DNA of 64,000 bases from a bacterium (GTDB lineage: Bacteria; Bacteroidota; Ignavibacteria; Kapaibacteriales; UBA2268): positions 124,001-188,000 of the forward strand of contig JANJTB010000032.1 of the NCBI GenBank assembly GCA_024711295.1, read 5' to 3'. Below the pieces are notes generated by a model, which worked only from the letters and a program-made list of their open reading frames with translations, had not been told where the DNA came from and searched no databases. Below, piece by piece: positions 18,524 to 28,304 of the stretch (its first letter is position 1; every line of letters begins with the position of its first letter). Both the position numbers and the translations under genes were made by a program.

Positions 18524-18847
18524 TTAAAATAATCCTAATTCCAGAGCTGCAGCATCGCTCATCATTGACTTATCCCAGGGTGGATTGAAAGTAAGTATTA
18601 CTTTTACGTCCGTAATTTCTTGAATTTCTTTAATTGCTGTTTCGACCATTCCTGGGAGCTGTCCGGCTTCCGGACATGCAGGTGAAGTAAGAGTCATTAG
18701 CACAACAGCTTCGTTCTGAGCAGTTATACTAATATCATATATAAGACCTAAGTCATAGATATTTACAGGTATTTCAGGGTCAAAAACTGTTCTGATTTTG
18801 TCAACAATTTTATCTTCAAGCTCTAGGGGTGAAATATTATCGCTCAT
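18524..18847 (-). CDS. sufT: DUF59/MIP18-family Fe-S assembly protein (SufT/PaaD-like)
   Basis: 107 aa. Conserved DUF59 features: VFDPEIPVNIYDLGLIYDI near the N-terminus and TSPACPEAGQLPGM with the conserved Cys in the middle. Family members (SufT, PaaD, eukaryotic MIP18/Fam96) help mature Fe-S proteins. Its place between sufU and a PaaE-like reductase in the suf operon supports a Fe-S role. It lacks the Cys-rich C-terminal tail seen in PaaD of phenylacetate operons. It begins 2 bases after the sufU stop, so translation is probably coupled. Confidence 0.87.
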   Translation of the reverse strand: MSDNISPLELEDKIVDKIRTVFDPEIPVNIYDLGLIYDISITAQNEAVVLMTLTSPACPEAGQLPGMVETAIKEIQEITDVKVILTFNPPWDKSMMSDAAALELGLF

Positions 18848-18849
18848 TA

Positions 18850-19314
18850 TTAATTCAAATTATTATCAGTTACTTCATTATTTTGTGAGCTCTCTAAGGC
18901 ACTCACCATGGTATGCCAAGCTAAACTGGCACATTTAACACGCGCCGGAAATTCTCTTACACCACAAAAAACTGCCATTTTTCCGAGTTCAAGTGTCTCA
19001 ACTTTATCGTCGAAATCTGCTGTTACAATTCTATGAAATTCATCAAAAAGTGTCTTAGCTTCTTCGACAGACTTACCTACAACAAGCGTGGTCATAATCG
19101 AGGCGGATGCTTTCGAAATAGCACAACCCGAACCACTGAATTTTAATTCTTTGATAATTCCATCCTCAACAACAGCATATACATCTACCTGATCGCCGCA
19201 TAAGGGATTGTGACCTGCTGCATAATTAGTATATTGAGGCAAAGGTCCGAAGTTTCTGGGATTCTTGTTGTGGTCGAGAATGACCTGCTGATATAGTTCT
19301 TTTAACTCGTGCAT
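18850..19314 (-). CDS. sufU: Fe-S assembly scaffold/sulfur-transfer protein SufU
   Basis: 154 aa U-type protein that takes persulfide sulfur from SufS, with a zinc site, and feeds SufBCD. The conserved ligands are visible: C39 and D41 (NPLCGD), C64 (GSGCAIS) and C128 (RVKCASLAW). The SufU-type spacing, with an insert before the third Cys, separates it from IscU. It starts 7 bases after the sufS stop on the minus strand. No sufE or sufA is present, which is the usual arrangement when SufU is used. Confidence 0.95.
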   Translation of the reverse strand: MHELKELYQQVILDHNKNPRNFGPLPQYTNYAAGHNPLCGDQVDVYAVVEDGIIKELKFSGSGCAISKASASIMTTLVVGKSVEEAKTLFDEFHRIVTADFDDKVETLELGKMAVFCGVREFPARVKCASLAWHTMVSALESSQNNEVTDNNLN

Positions 19315-19321
19315 CTTGGTG

Positions 19322-20536
19322 CTATTTAAACATATTAATAACTTTTATCAAAGAATTATGTAAAACGTTTATCTCATCTGTAGTATTGTAAAAAGAGAAG
19401 GATGCCCTTGATGTCGCAGGGACGTTGAATCTTCGCATAAGTGGCTCAGTACAATGATGCCCTGTGCGAATTGCTACCCCATCCATATCTACCATTGTAC
19501 CAATATCATGAGGGTGTATATCACGCAAAACAAAAGATACAACTGCAGCTTTACTCTTTGCCGTACCAATTATCCTAAGCTCAGTTATTTCCGACAATTT
19601 CTCGGTTGCATAATTAAGTAATTCCTTTTCATAATCAATTATTGCGTCTAAACCTATGCTGCGTATATAATTAAGCGCTTCTGCAAGACCAATTGCGCCT
19701 GCAATATTTGGCGTACCGGCTTCGAATTTATATGGCAAATCATTAAAAAGAGTTTTTTCGAAAGTTACTGAACGAATCATATCTCCCCCTGTCTGGTAAG
19801 GAGGTAACTTGTCCAATATCTTTTTCTTGCCGTAAAGAACACCGATACCGGTTGGAGCATAAATTTTATGACCTGAAAAAACTAAAAAATCACAATCTAG
19901 TTTTTTTACATCAATATGAGAATGATGTATTGATTGTGAGGCGTCAATCAAAGTCAAAGCATTAAATTCTTTTGCTTTGGAAATGATTTGTTCAATAGGG
20001 TTAATCGTACCAAGAGTATTTGAAATATGAACAATTGATACAACTTTGGTTTTGGAACTAATCAGTTTCTCATACTCCTCAAAGATAATCTCACCATCAT
20101 CATTGATAGGTATAACCTTCAGAATTATTCCCTTTTCTTGCCTGATCATTTGCCAAGGTACGATATTAGCATGGTGCTCCATGTGAGAAATGATTACTTC
20201 ATCACCTTCATTGAGGCTTTTTCCTAAAGTAGCAGCAACCAAATTAATTGCCTCGGTAGCACCCCTCGTAAAAATAATCTCTTCAGTACTTGAAGCAGAA
20301 ATATATTCTTTAACAACCGAACGGGCATTTTCGTAAGCAGTTGTTGATAGTTGGCTTAGCTTATGAACACCTCTGTGAATATTACTATTGTACTCGCGGT
20401 AATACTCATTCATTGCTTCAATTACTTTTAATGGTTTTTGAGTAGTAGCAGCATTATCCAAGTATATCAATGGCTTACCATGTACTGATTGTGACAATAC
20501 AGGGAAGTCTTTTCTAATTTCATTTACTCTAAACAT
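19322..20536 (-). CDS. sufS: Cysteine desulfurase SufS
   Basis: 404 aa class V PLP enzyme that converts cysteine to alanine and a protein-bound persulfide. PLP lysine K224 lies in SGHKIYAPTG; the catalytic Cys is C362 in RTGHHCTEP. The N-terminus (YLDNAATTQKP) and GATEAINLVA are typical. The short loop around C362 places it in group II (SufS) rather than group I (IscS/NifS). It sits between sufD and sufU in the operon, with gaps of 15 and 7 bases. Confidence 0.97.
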   Translation of the reverse strand: MFRVNEIRKDFPVLSQSVHGKPLIYLDNAATTQKPLKVIEAMNEYYREYNSNIHRGVHKLSQLSTTAYENARSVVKEYISASSTEEIIFTRGATEAINLVAATLGKSLNEGDEVIISHMEHHANIVPWQMIRQEKGIILKVIPINDDGEIIFEEYEKLISSKTKVVSIVHISNTLGTINPIEQIISKAKEFNALTLIDASQSIHHSHIDVKKLDCDFLVFSGHKIYAPTGIGVLYGKKKILDKLPPYQTGGDMIRSVTFEKTLFNDLPYKFEAGTPNIAGAIGLAEALNYIRSIGLDAIIDYEKELLNYATEKLSEITELRIIGTAKSKAAVVSFVLRDIHPHDIGTMVDMDGVAIRTGHHCTEPLMRRFNVPATSRASFSFYNTTDEINVLHNSLIKVINMFK

Positions 20537-20551
20537 AATAATCCGTTATTA

Positions 20552-21880
20552 CTAGATATTCAATAGTTTCTCTTCAATTCTCAAATCAATCAGTTCGCGT
20601 AATTGTTCAATTTTTATTTCGTTAACTACTTCATTTACAAACGCAAATAATAGCAATCGTTCCGCCACTTTCTTTTCGATACCACGCTGACGGAGATAAA
20701 ACATTGATGTTTTGTCAATACTACCTGATGTCGCCCCATGACTACATTTAACATCATCAGCGTAAATCTCAAGTTCAGGTTTTGTATTTATGGTAGCACT
20801 ATCACTCAGCAATACATTTTTGTTAGATTGATAAGCATTTGTCTTTTGTGCATCCCGCCTAACCATTATTTTTCCGTTAAATACTCCTGTACCCTTGTCG
20901 AATGCAACACCACGATAATTCTCATTGCTGTATGAGTTAGGTTTGGCATGGTCAACAAAAGTATGATTATCAACAAAGTCGTTTGCACCTACAATAAAAA
21001 TCCCATAATAATGAGATTCAATATTTTCACCATCAAGAGTAGAGCGTAAATCGTTGCGAACGAATTTTCCATTAATTGAAATAGCTGCTTCGTCTAAATG
21101 AGAATCTCTTTTTTGCTCGGCATGTGTAAAGTCAAATAAATGAGAATTATTGCTATCATCTTGTATTTTATAATAGTTAAGATGAGCATTTTCCTCAAGA
21201 TAAAATTCTTTTACCAAATTTCTGACTACTGGGAAATCTCCAAGAGTATAATTATTTTCAACAATCTTTGCTGATGATGACTTTCCTGAGATTACTAAAA
21301 TTCTTGGATTTGTAAGCAAAGCACCTTCGTTAGAGATATTAATATTGATGATTTGCAATATATCTTCAATTATTACTCCCGGGCTAATGTTTACTACAAG
21401 TAAATTATCAGCAAGAGCAGTATTAATATTTGCAAAAGGATGCTCTGACATCGATGTCAATTTACCATAATAATTAGCATAATCACCGACACCATTGATT
21501 GAAATATTTTCAAAATACTCGATTTTTAATCCATTGACTGAGTTAAAATTAGATGAAAGATTTTCATCTAATTTTCCGTTAATCAAATATATTTTATGTG
21601 ACTTAAGACTATTGTAAAACAATTTACTTGTTTCTAATTTGCTTAAATCAACATTTGAATAACTGTCAGTAAATGATAGTTTATTTAAAAATGCAAGATT
21701 TGTATATTTCCAATTCTCAGATTTTAAAGTAGGTAATCCTGACAAAAAAAACTTGTCAAAAGCATTTTTCCTTAACAAATTCAACTCACTCCCAACACTT
21801 CCATTTAATGTGCTTTGAAGTTTTTCGAATTGTGATTTTACGTACTCTTTAAAATCATATTTAATAGTTGTGTTTTCCAT
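20552..21880 (-). CDS. sufD: Fe-S cluster assembly protein SufD
   Basis: 442 aa beta-helical partner of SufB in the SufBC2D scaffold. The C-terminal core is recognisable: RRDAQKTNAYQSNKN, then KPELEIYADDVKCSHGATSG with the conserved His, and YLRQRGI. The N-terminal half is divergent, as is normal for SufD. It lies between sufC and sufS with 23- and 15-base gaps. The pairing with sufB and sufC in the same operon confirms identity. Confidence 0.95.
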   Translation of the reverse strand: MENTTIKYDFKEYVKSQFEKLQSTLNGSVGSELNLLRKNAFDKFFLSGLPTLKSENWKYTNLAFLNKLSFTDSYSNVDLSKLETSKLFYNSLKSHKIYLINGKLDENLSSNFNSVNGLKIEYFENISINGVGDYANYYGKLTSMSEHPFANINTALADNLLVVNISPGVIIEDILQIININISNEGALLTNPRILVISGKSSSAKIVENNYTLGDFPVVRNLVKEFYLEENAHLNYYKIQDDSNNSHLFDFTHAEQKRDSHLDEAAISINGKFVRNDLRSTLDGENIESHYYGIFIVGANDFVDNHTFVDHAKPNSYSNENYRGVAFDKGTGVFNGKIMVRRDAQKTNAYQSNKNVLLSDSATINTKPELEIYADDVKCSHGATSGSIDKTSMFYLRQRGIEKKVAERLLLFAFVNEVVNEIKIEQLRELIDLRIEEKLLNI

Positions 21881-21903
21881 TTAAATTAATTCCAATCAAT
21901 TTC

Positions 21904-22665
21904 TTATAATTCATCTATATGGTCTTTGACCCAGTCATAACCTTGTTCTTCGAGTTTAAGAGCCAATTCTTTTCCACCAGTTTTAACAATTTTTCCATCA
22001 ACCAAAACGTGAACAAAATCGGGAACTATATAGTTAAGAAGTCTTTGGTAGTGAGTAATAACAACAAAAGCGTTGTTTGGATTTCTAAGTTTGTTTACAC
22101 CACCGGAAACAATTCTAAGAGCATCAATATCCAATCCTGAGTCAGTTTCATCAAGGATAGCCAATTTTGGTTCGAGCATTGCCATCTGGAAAATTTCGTT
22201 TCGCTTTTTCTCGCCACCCGAAAAGCCCTCATTGACAGAACGACTCAAAAATGATTGCTCAATTTCTACAAGTTTTGCTTTTTCCCGCATCAATTGAAGA
22301 AAATCCATTGCATCAAGAGGTTCAATGCCACGATACTTCCTAATTTCATTGACTGATGTTTTAATAAAATTCGCATTTGATACACCGGGGATTTCTACAG
22401 GATATTGAAATGCCAGGAATAATCCCTCACGAGCTCGGTCTTCAGGACTCATGTCGAGCAAATCCTTTCCATCAAATTCCACTTTGCCTTCTGTTACTTC
22501 GTAATCTTCTTTTCCAGCCAGGACTGACGCAAGAGTACTTTTACCCGAGCCGTTCGGACCCATAATTGCATGAACTTCGCCGGCGTTAACAGTAAGATTC
22601 AGACCATGCAGAATCTCAGTACCGTTAATATTTGCTTTTAAATTTTCAATACTTAATAAAGCCAT
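21904..22665 (-). CDS. sufC: SUF system ABC ATPase SufC
   Basis: 253 aa ABC-type ATPase that drives conformational change of the SufBCD scaffold. Walker A GPNGSGKST at 36-44, ABC signature FSGGEKKR and Walker B LAILDETDSGLD are present. The Asp-rich DETDSGLDIDALRIV is typical of SufC, which lacks a transmembrane partner. It follows sufB with a 50-base gap. Confidence 0.97.
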   Translation of the reverse strand: MALLSIENLKANINGTEILHGLNLTVNAGEVHAIMGPNGSGKSTLASVLAGKEDYEVTEGKVEFDGKDLLDMSPEDRAREGLFLAFQYPVEIPGVSNANFIKTSVNEIRKYRGIEPLDAMDFLQLMREKAKLVEIEQSFLSRSVNEGFSGGEKKRNEIFQMAMLEPKLAILDETDSGLDIDALRIVSGGVNKLRNPNNAFVVITHYQRLLNYIVPDFVHVLVDGKIVKTGGKELALKLEEQGYDWVKDHIDEL

Positions 22666-22715
22666 TTTATTTTCTATTTCCTAAATTATAATAATTATCA
22701 AATTTATTAATTTTA

Positions 22716-24176
22716 TTATCCGACACTGCCTTCGAGACTAATCGCAAGCAATTTTTGAGCTTCTACTGCAAATTCCATTGGTAACTGATTAAGTACTTCT
22801 TTTGCATAACCATTCACAATTAATGCAATAGCGTCTTCGGTGGCAATACCCCTTTGATTCAGATAAAAAATGATATCTTCAGAGATTTTGGAAGTAGTCG
22901 CCTCGTGCTCTACAGTTGCAGATTTGTTTTTAATTTCTAAGTAGGGAAAAGTGTGAGCACCACATTTATCACCAAGCAATAATGAATCACATTGAGAAAA
23001 ATTACGTGCATTATCTGCATTTTTGGTAATGTTGACTAGACCACGGTAGCTGTTGTCACTTTTTCCTGCAGAGATACCCTTCGAAACAATACGACTTCTT
23101 GTATTTTTGCCAAGATGAATCATTTTGGTGCCTGTATCTGCCTGTTGAAGATTATTTGTCATTGCTACGGAGTAAAACTCACCTACAGAATTGTCTCCTT
23201 TAAGGACACAACTCGGGTATTTCCAGGTAATTGATGAGCCGGTCTCGACCTGTGTCCAGCTTATTTTGGAGTTATCACCTTCGCAAATACCACGCTTAGT
23301 AACAAAGTTATAAATACCACCCTTTCCGTCTTTGTCGCCAGGATACCAATTTTGTACTGTCGAATACTTAATTTCGGCATTTTTGTGAGCAACAAGCTCA
23401 ACAACAGCAGCATGAAGTTGATTTTCGTCCCTCATAGGAGCAGTACAACCTTCGAGATAGCTTACATAACTACCTTCGTCAGCAATTATTAATGTTCTTT
23501 CAAACTGTCCTGTTGATTGAGCATTTATTCTGAAGTATGTAGATAGTTCCATCGGACATCTGACACCTTTAGGAATATAAACAAATGACCCATCACTAAA
23601 AACAGCTGAATTAAGCGCTGCATAATAATTATCTGTCATAGGTACAACTGAACCAAGGTACTTTTCTACCAAGTCAGGGTGACTATGCACTGCTTCGCTT
23701 ATAGGGCAAAATATTATACCCATCTCACTTAATTTGTCTTTAAAAGTTGTAGCTACTGAAACGCTATCCATAACCGCATCTACTGCAATTCCCTGAAGTC
23801 TTTTTTGCTCGGTAAGCGGTATCCCGAGTTTCTCATAAGTTTTCAGAATTTCAGGATCAACATCCTCAAGTGTTTGTTTGTTGCCTTGCTTTTTAGGAGC
23901 CGCATAATAATAAGAATCCTGATAATCAATTTGAGGAAAGTTAACTTTTGCCCACAAGGGGTCTTTCATATTCAACCAGAATTTATAGGCTTTTAGACGC
24001 CAGTTAAGCATGAACTCAGGCTCATTCTTTTTTGCAGAAATAAATCTGATAATATCCTCATTTAGCCCCTTAGGTGCATATTCTTGCTCGATATCCGTAA
24101 CAAAACCGTATTTATATTCCTGATTTGCAAGCTCTTCAATGAGCAATTGGTCATTGTCTTTTACTTCTTCAGCCAT
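22716..24176 (-). CDS. sufB: Fe-S cluster assembly protein SufB
   Basis: 486 aa scaffold subunit on which nascent clusters are built. Conserved segments: [22 protein letters not shown] with one conserved Cys, and [23 protein letters not shown] with the C405-type Cys. Then YLNQRGI comes near the C-terminus. Length is standard. It is the first enzymatic gene after the Rrf2 regulator, 15 bases downstream of it. Confidence 0.97.
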   Translation of the reverse strand: MAEEVKDNDQLLIEELANQEYKYGFVTDIEQEYAPKGLNEDIIRFISAKKNEPEFMLNWRLKAYKFWLNMKDPLWAKVNFPQIDYQDSYYYAAPKKQGNKQTLEDVDPEILKTYEKLGIPLTEQKRLQGIAVDAVMDSVSVATTFKDKLSEMGIIFCPISEAVHSHPDLVEKYLGSVVPMTDNYYAALNSAVFSDGSFVYIPKGVRCPMELSTYFRINAQSTGQFERTLIIADEGSYVSYLEGCTAPMRDENQLHAAVVELVAHKNAEIKYSTVQNWYPGDKDGKGGIYNFVTKRGICEGDNSKISWTQVETGSSITWKYPSCVLKGDNSVGEFYSVAMTNNLQQADTGTKMIHLGKNTRSRIVSKGISAGKSDNSYRGLVNITKNADNARNFSQCDSLLLGDKCGAHTFPYLEIKNKSATVEHEATTSKISEDIIFYLNQRGIATEDAIALIVNGYAKEVLNQLPMEFAVEAQKLLAISLEGSVG

Positions 24177-24191
24177 TTTTAAATTTACCTT

Positions 24192-24659
24192 TTAAACAAT
24201 TTTTTTTATTTCAATTAAATTCTTTGAAAAGCCGTTTGTGTGTTTTGAGATACGAATATCATGCACTAAGTCGGCTATTGATGTATTTATGAAGACATCG
24301 TCTATCAATTTTTGAATCTTTGACATAGGATTCTTTATCGAACAATGCTGATATCTAGAACATTCTTCATCATTATTATTCATACAATCAACTATTCCAA
24401 TTTTTTCGTCAGTAGCATTAATTATTTCCATCAAAGATATATCACCAGAGGATTTAGTAATACTATAACCCCCTTTCACACCTTGAACAGAATCAACTAA
24501 GCCTGATTTCATCAAAGATTGCATAGTTTTTGACAAAAACTCAAAAGATAACCCCAAAGAACTTGCTATTTCTTTTGCATTTAGCTTGTTCCCCGGATTC
24601 TCAGCAAGAAATTGCATAGCCAATATTGCATATTCGGCTTTTTTTGAGAGCTTGAGCAT
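24192..24659 (-). CDS. Rrf2-family Fe-S regulator of the suf operon
   Basis: 155 aa winged-helix Rrf2 protein (IscR/SufR-like). The DNA-binding part is KAEYAILAMQFLAENPG...LNAKEIASSLGLSFEFLSKTMQSLMKSGLV. Three Cys, C92, C100 and C106 (C-x7-C-x5-C), sit where IscR binds its [2Fe-2S] cluster, so it likely senses Fe-S status or oxygen. It is the first gene of the operon, and a perfect 8-bp palindrome lies just upstream (24674-24696), giving a simple autoregulation model. Whether the cluster is [2Fe-2S] is inferred. Confidence 0.9.
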   Translation of the reverse strand: MLKLSKKAEYAILAMQFLAENPGNKLNAKEIASSLGLSFEFLSKTMQSLMKSGLVDSVQGVKGGYSITKSSGDISLMEIINATDEKIGIVDCMNNNDEECSRYQHCSIKNPMSKIQKLIDDVFINTSIADLVHDIRISKHTNGFSKNLIEIKKIV

Positions 24660-24673
24660 GTTATACTGTGATT

Positions 24674-24696
24674 GTCAATAAATACAGATTATTGAC
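24674..24696. promoter_or_regulatory. Palindromic operator candidate of the suf operon
   Basis: GTCAATAA-N7-TTATTGAC, a perfect 8-bp dyad, ends 15 bases upstream of the Rrf2 regulator start. Position and symmetry suit binding of an Rrf2 dimer. Binding itself is inference. Confidence 0.55.
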
Positions 24697-24703
24697 GGTA
24701 ATT

Positions 24704-24728
24704 AAATACGACTATTGTAATCGTATTT
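24704..24728 (-). terminator. Hairpin between the TPR gene and the suf regulator
   Basis: AAATACGA / TCGTATTT, an 8-bp stem with a 9-base loop, 12 bases downstream of the TPR gene stop and followed on the minus strand by AATTACC. It could be a weak terminator or a second operator half; the lack of a run of T makes termination uncertain. Confidence 0.4.
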
Positions 24729-24740
24729 TAAAACTTAGAA

Positions 24741-26555
24741 TTAAATCTTATCTTTTCTTATAATTCTAATTTTTTTTCTCGCTTCTTGCAAATAAATTGA
24801 TTCCGGATATTTTGTTATTAACTCAGTATAGAATTTTAAAGCTTCTCCGTTGTTTTCTTCTGCAAAGTAAGAGTCTGCTGTCATCATTGTATATTTATCT
24901 GCCTGTCTTGAAGCAGGAAATTTTTGAGAGAGTTTTATTAAGAACTCTCTAGATGAAGAATATTTTCCTGTTCGGTATTCAATTTCTGCTGCCTTCTGAA
25001 GTGCTTGCTCAGAGAGCGGAGTAGATTCAGCTAATGAGGATACTTCATCCAAAATCTTTATAGCTTCTGAATAATTCTTTTGATACTCTCTGAATTCTGC
25101 TTTGGCATATAATTGCAATGCTGCTACGTACTGTTCTCCTGACTTGATTAAAAATAATTTTTGAAGAACATCATTTGCTATGTCGGTATCAGGATTTAGA
25201 GATAATGATTCAAACACAGTTTTGGATTTTTCGATATTACCAGAGAAGTAAATAATGAGTGCCTGATGATACTTAACTTTATCTTTTTGCTCGGGTGATG
25301 CGAATCTTATCAACTCGTTAACTTTATTGAAAGACTTTTCAGCATCTTCAAGTTCATCTTTCTGAAGAAAAATTGAACCAAGCTCTATATAAGCTGCAAC
25401 ACTATACTGCGAACGTGGAAATTCAGAAATAAGCTTCTCGAGCTCATTTATTGCCTTATCGTAATCCATATAATATGTTTCATATATTTCAGCAAGCCGG
25501 ATACGAGAATCGGCAGAATTGGCAGTTTTAGGATAATCTGATATAATCTTTTCGTAAGAATCAACAATTTCCTGTATCTCTTTCTTATTTATTTTGCCCT
25601 TTTCAACTCTCATTTTTTCTTCCATAGTTCTGGTGAGTCCAAAAAGTGCTGAAGGCGAATAAGGATTTTTCTTACCCATTTCAATTATCTTGTTAAATGC
25701 TTTAATTGCAGTTTCATAATCACCATCTCGGGATGTAGAATTTGCGAAGTTAAGTATTTCCAAACCATTTGAGTTTTTTAATTTATCAATCTTAACAATT
25801 AAATCAAGTGCATCAGCAAGTTTTCCCGTAGTACGTAAATACCATGAAAATGCTTCCTGGTAAATAATATTATCGCTATTACCGGATGATAGTCGTTTCA
25901 GTTCATCACCAATATACTCCCGAGCTTCATCATTAATCATAAGTGCAAAAAGACGACCTTGAGCCTGCGGTAAATTGTAATCATAAGACAAAAGACTAAA
26001 TATTTCTCCAGTTCCACTTCTATAGTCACCTATTGCTATGTAAAGTTTAATCAAAGGGTCAGAAAATCCATAATTGTTTTTGAAATAGCTTTTCCCAAGC
26101 TTAAGTGTAGAAATAGCTTTTTCGAACAATCTAAGATTTATTTGTGTTTGTGAAACAGTAAAATAGGTATTGATGCTGCTTTCGAATTTTGATAAAATTT
26201 TAGTCCAGGTTTTATTTGATTCATCAGGGTTGCCAGTTCTCCAGCATAATTCTGCATACAAGTCAAGCATTTCTAATGATTCATTTGCAGGAAGCCTTTC
26301 TCTTACGACTTTAAGCAAATCACCATAATTGTTGAGAGCTTTCATTACTCTGACATAGCCGTCAAAAAAAACTTCTACTTTTGGCTCGTCCTGCATTAAT
26401 TCGGAATATAATCTTAATGCCCCCTGAAGATCACCATTTTGTTCAAAACTCTCGGCAAGCCGAAATTTTTGGTCATTAACATTCTGAGAATAAGCTGATA
26501 ATCCGGCTAATAGCAATATAAGTACAATGATTTTGATGAATATTGGTGAATACAT
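24741..26555 (-). CDS. Secreted tetratricopeptide-repeat protein
   Basis: 604 aa. Signal peptide (residues 1-22, cleavage near AYS-QN), then TPR-type helical repeats throughout, for example LAESFEQNGDLQGALRLYSEL, YETAIKAFNKIIEM, YDKAINELEKLISEFP and NGEALKFYTELITKYPES. The last repeats, with the pattern FP.S..A, resemble YbgF/BamD-type TPRs that work in the periplasm. No enzymatic domain is seen. A role as a periplasmic assembly or scaffold protein is inferred. It is transcribed toward the suf operon. Confidence 0.82.
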   Translation of the reverse strand: MYSPIFIKIIVLILLLAGLSAYSQNVNDQKFRLAESFEQNGDLQGALRLYSELMQDEPKVEVFFDGYVRVMKALNNYGDLLKVVRERLPANESLEMLDLYAELCWRTGNPDESNKTWTKILSKFESSINTYFTVSQTQINLRLFEKAISTLKLGKSYFKNNYGFSDPLIKLYIAIGDYRSGTGEIFSLLSYDYNLPQAQGRLFALMINDEAREYIGDELKRLSSGNSDNIIYQEAFSWYLRTTGKLADALDLIVKIDKLKNSNGLEILNFANSTSRDGDYETAIKAFNKIIEMGKKNPYSPSALFGLTRTMEEKMRVEKGKINKKEIQEIVDSYEKIISDYPKTANSADSRIRLAEIYETYYMDYDKAINELEKLISEFPRSQYSVAAYIELGSIFLQKDELEDAEKSFNKVNELIRFASPEQKDKVKYHQALIIYFSGNIEKSKTVFESLSLNPDTDIANDVLQKLFLIKSGEQYVAALQLYAKAEFREYQKNYSEAIKILDEVSSLAESTPLSEQALQKAAEIEYRTGKYSSSREFLIKLSQKFPASRQADKYTMMTADSYFAEENNGEALKFYTELITKYPESIYLQEARKKIRIIRKDKI

Positions 26556-26668
26556 AAACTAACCAATCACGTTTTAAATTATGTTGAGAATGAAATAATT
26601 AAAAAAAATGACGCAAAATTTCGTCTGATGTTGTTAAATTGCATATTTTATTTGTACAAATGTAGAAA

Positions 26669-27208
26669 ATGAATTTTATTAAGAAAGGGCTTTTAGCATT
26701 TTTTGCTACACTGTTTTTGATTTTCATAGTAGGGTTATTCCTTCCCGGAGAATATAAAATTATCCGGACTCATGATTATAAATGTGCTCCAGAATATGTA
26801 TTTGATTACATCTCTAACATCAACAACATGGATGATTGGTTTTATATAAGCAAGTCATTGGATTCCACATTGCAATATAAATATAAGAATGATTCTCTCG
26901 GTGGTCTTAGTTCTGTTGAATGGAATGGTGAAGCCATGGGACAGGGAGTATTAAAGATTGATAATCTTATAAAGCACAAACTTATCAAAATGGATTTAGC
27001 TTTTCAGAATAATTCTGTTAGTAAAAGCAGTAAATTTGAAATAATGTTTGATAATGGTATAACTACCGTAAAATGGACGGACTATGGCGAACATGGCTGG
27101 AATCCGGTACATAGAATCTTTGGCTTGTTCATAGATGGATTTCTGGGTCCGGACATGGAAAAAAGCCTTCAAAAAATTGAAAAGAAATTGGAATGTAAGA
27201 ATGTATAA
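26669..27208 (+). CDS. Membrane-anchored SRPBCC (START-like) domain protein
   Basis: 179 aa. One N-terminal membrane anchor (residues 5-26, GLLAFFATLFLIFIVGLFL) precedes an SRPBCC/polyketide-cyclase-like domain. Diagnostic are HDYKCAPEYVFDYISNINNMDDWF and the C-terminal helix PDMEKSLQKIEKKL. Members bind hydrophobic ligands; none can be named here. Its last 8 bases overlap wecB, so it is translationally coupled to the sugar-nucleotide operon, although it has no obvious step in that pathway. Confidence 0.78.
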   Translation: MNFIKKGLLAFFATLFLIFIVGLFLPGEYKIIRTHDYKCAPEYVFDYISNINNMDDWFYISKSLDSTLQYKYKNDSLGGLSSVEWNGEAMGQGVLKIDNLIKHKLIKMDLAFQNNSVSKSSKFEIMFDNGITTVKWTDYGEHGWNPVHRIFGLFIDGFLGPDMEKSLQKIEKKLECKNV

Positions 27209-28304
27209 AATTATTAACGTAGTTGGAGCAAGACCAAATTTCATGAAAATTGCTCCTATTATGAAGCAAATGAACGGAAGCAACCTAATAGAGCCCATAC
27301 TTGTTCATACAGGTCAGCACTACGATGAAAAAATGTCGGATTTATTCTTTAATGAGCTTGAAATCCCAAGGCCTTCAGTGAATTTAGAAGTAGGATCTGA
27401 TTCGCAGGCAAAACAGGTTGCAAAAATTATGGAAAGATTTGATGATATCTGCAATGAAGTCAAACCTGATGCCATACTTGTAGTAGGAGATGTAAATTCT
27501 ACCATGGCTTGTTCACTGGTTGCAAGTAAATTAGGGATAAAAGTAATTCACATGGAAGCGGGATTAAGGAGTTATGACAGATCAATGCCTGAGGAAATCA
27601 ATAGGTTAGTAACTGATTCTATTGCTGATTTGCTTCTTACACCATCGGCTGATGGAACTGAAAATTTACTAAAAGAGGGTATTGCTACAGACAAGATTTT
27701 CTTTGTTGGGAACATAATGATTGATACACTTTTTCATTTTTTGCCTAAAGCAAATAAAACCAATATTCTCGAAAAACTAAATATTGAAAGTAATGATTAT
27801 GCTGCAATTACTTTGCACAGACCATCAAATGTTGACAACCCTCTAAACCTTGAGAATATCCTTAAAACATTTAATATTTTGCAAAAAGATATCAAGATTG
27901 TATTTCCTATTCATCCTCGCACAATAAAGAATATTAAAACTTTCGGACTTGGCCACCTTATAGATGATTCCCCAAATCTGTTACTCACAGAGCCACTTGG
28001 ATATTTGGAATTTCAGAAATTAATGTCTAATTCAAAATTTGTAATTACTGATAGTGGTGGAGTTCAGGAAGAAACTACAGCACTAAAAATACCTTGCATT
28101 ACTGTAAGAGAAAATACAGAAAGACCTGTTACTATAACTGAAGGGTCAAATGAATTGGTTGGCTTTGATATGGAAAAGCTTCTTTATTATTCTCATAAAG
28201 CAATGAATAACCAATGGAAAGAAAGCAAAATACCTGTCTATTGGGATGGGAATACTGCCGTAAGAGTGATTGATATTATTGAAAAATATTTTGGATTAAA
28301 ATGA
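27201..28304 (+). CDS. wecB: UDP-N-acetylglucosamine 2-epimerase (non-hydrolysing)
   Basis: 367 aa from the ATG at 27201; an upstream ATG at 27135 lies in the preceding gene. The enzyme interconverts UDP-GlcNAc and UDP-ManNAc for surface polysaccharide. Signatures are VVGARPNFMKIAPI at the N-terminus, HTGQHYD, VVGDVNSTMA, HMEAGLRSYD with the conserved Glu-Ala-Gly-Leu-Arg, and the C-terminal DSGGVQEE. It starts inside the end of the SRPBCC gene (8-base overlap) and overlaps the next gene by ATGA. No ManNAc dehydrogenase (wecC) is in the window. Confidence 0.96.
   Translation: MYKIINVVGARPNFMKIAPIMKQMNGSNLIEPILVHTGQHYDEKMSDLFFNELEIPRPSVNLEVGSDSQAKQVAKIMERFDDICNEVKPDAILVVGDVNSTMACSLVASKLGIKVIHMEAGLRSYDRSMPEEINRLVTDSIADLLLTPSADGTENLLKEGIATDKIFFVGNIMIDTLFHFLPKANKTNILEKLNIESNDYAAITLHRPSNVDNPLNLENILKTFNILQKDIKIVFPIHPRTIKNIKTFGLGHLIDDSPNLLLTEPLGYLEFQKLMSNSKFVITDSGGVQEETTALKIPCITVRENTERPVTITEGSNELVGFDMEKLLYYSHKAMNNQWKESKIPVYWDGNTAVRVIDIIEKYFGLK

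Noticed and set aside
27135-27200. Earlier start for wecB
   Set aside because: It would lie wholly in the SRPBCC gene; the family begins at MYKIINVVGARPN.
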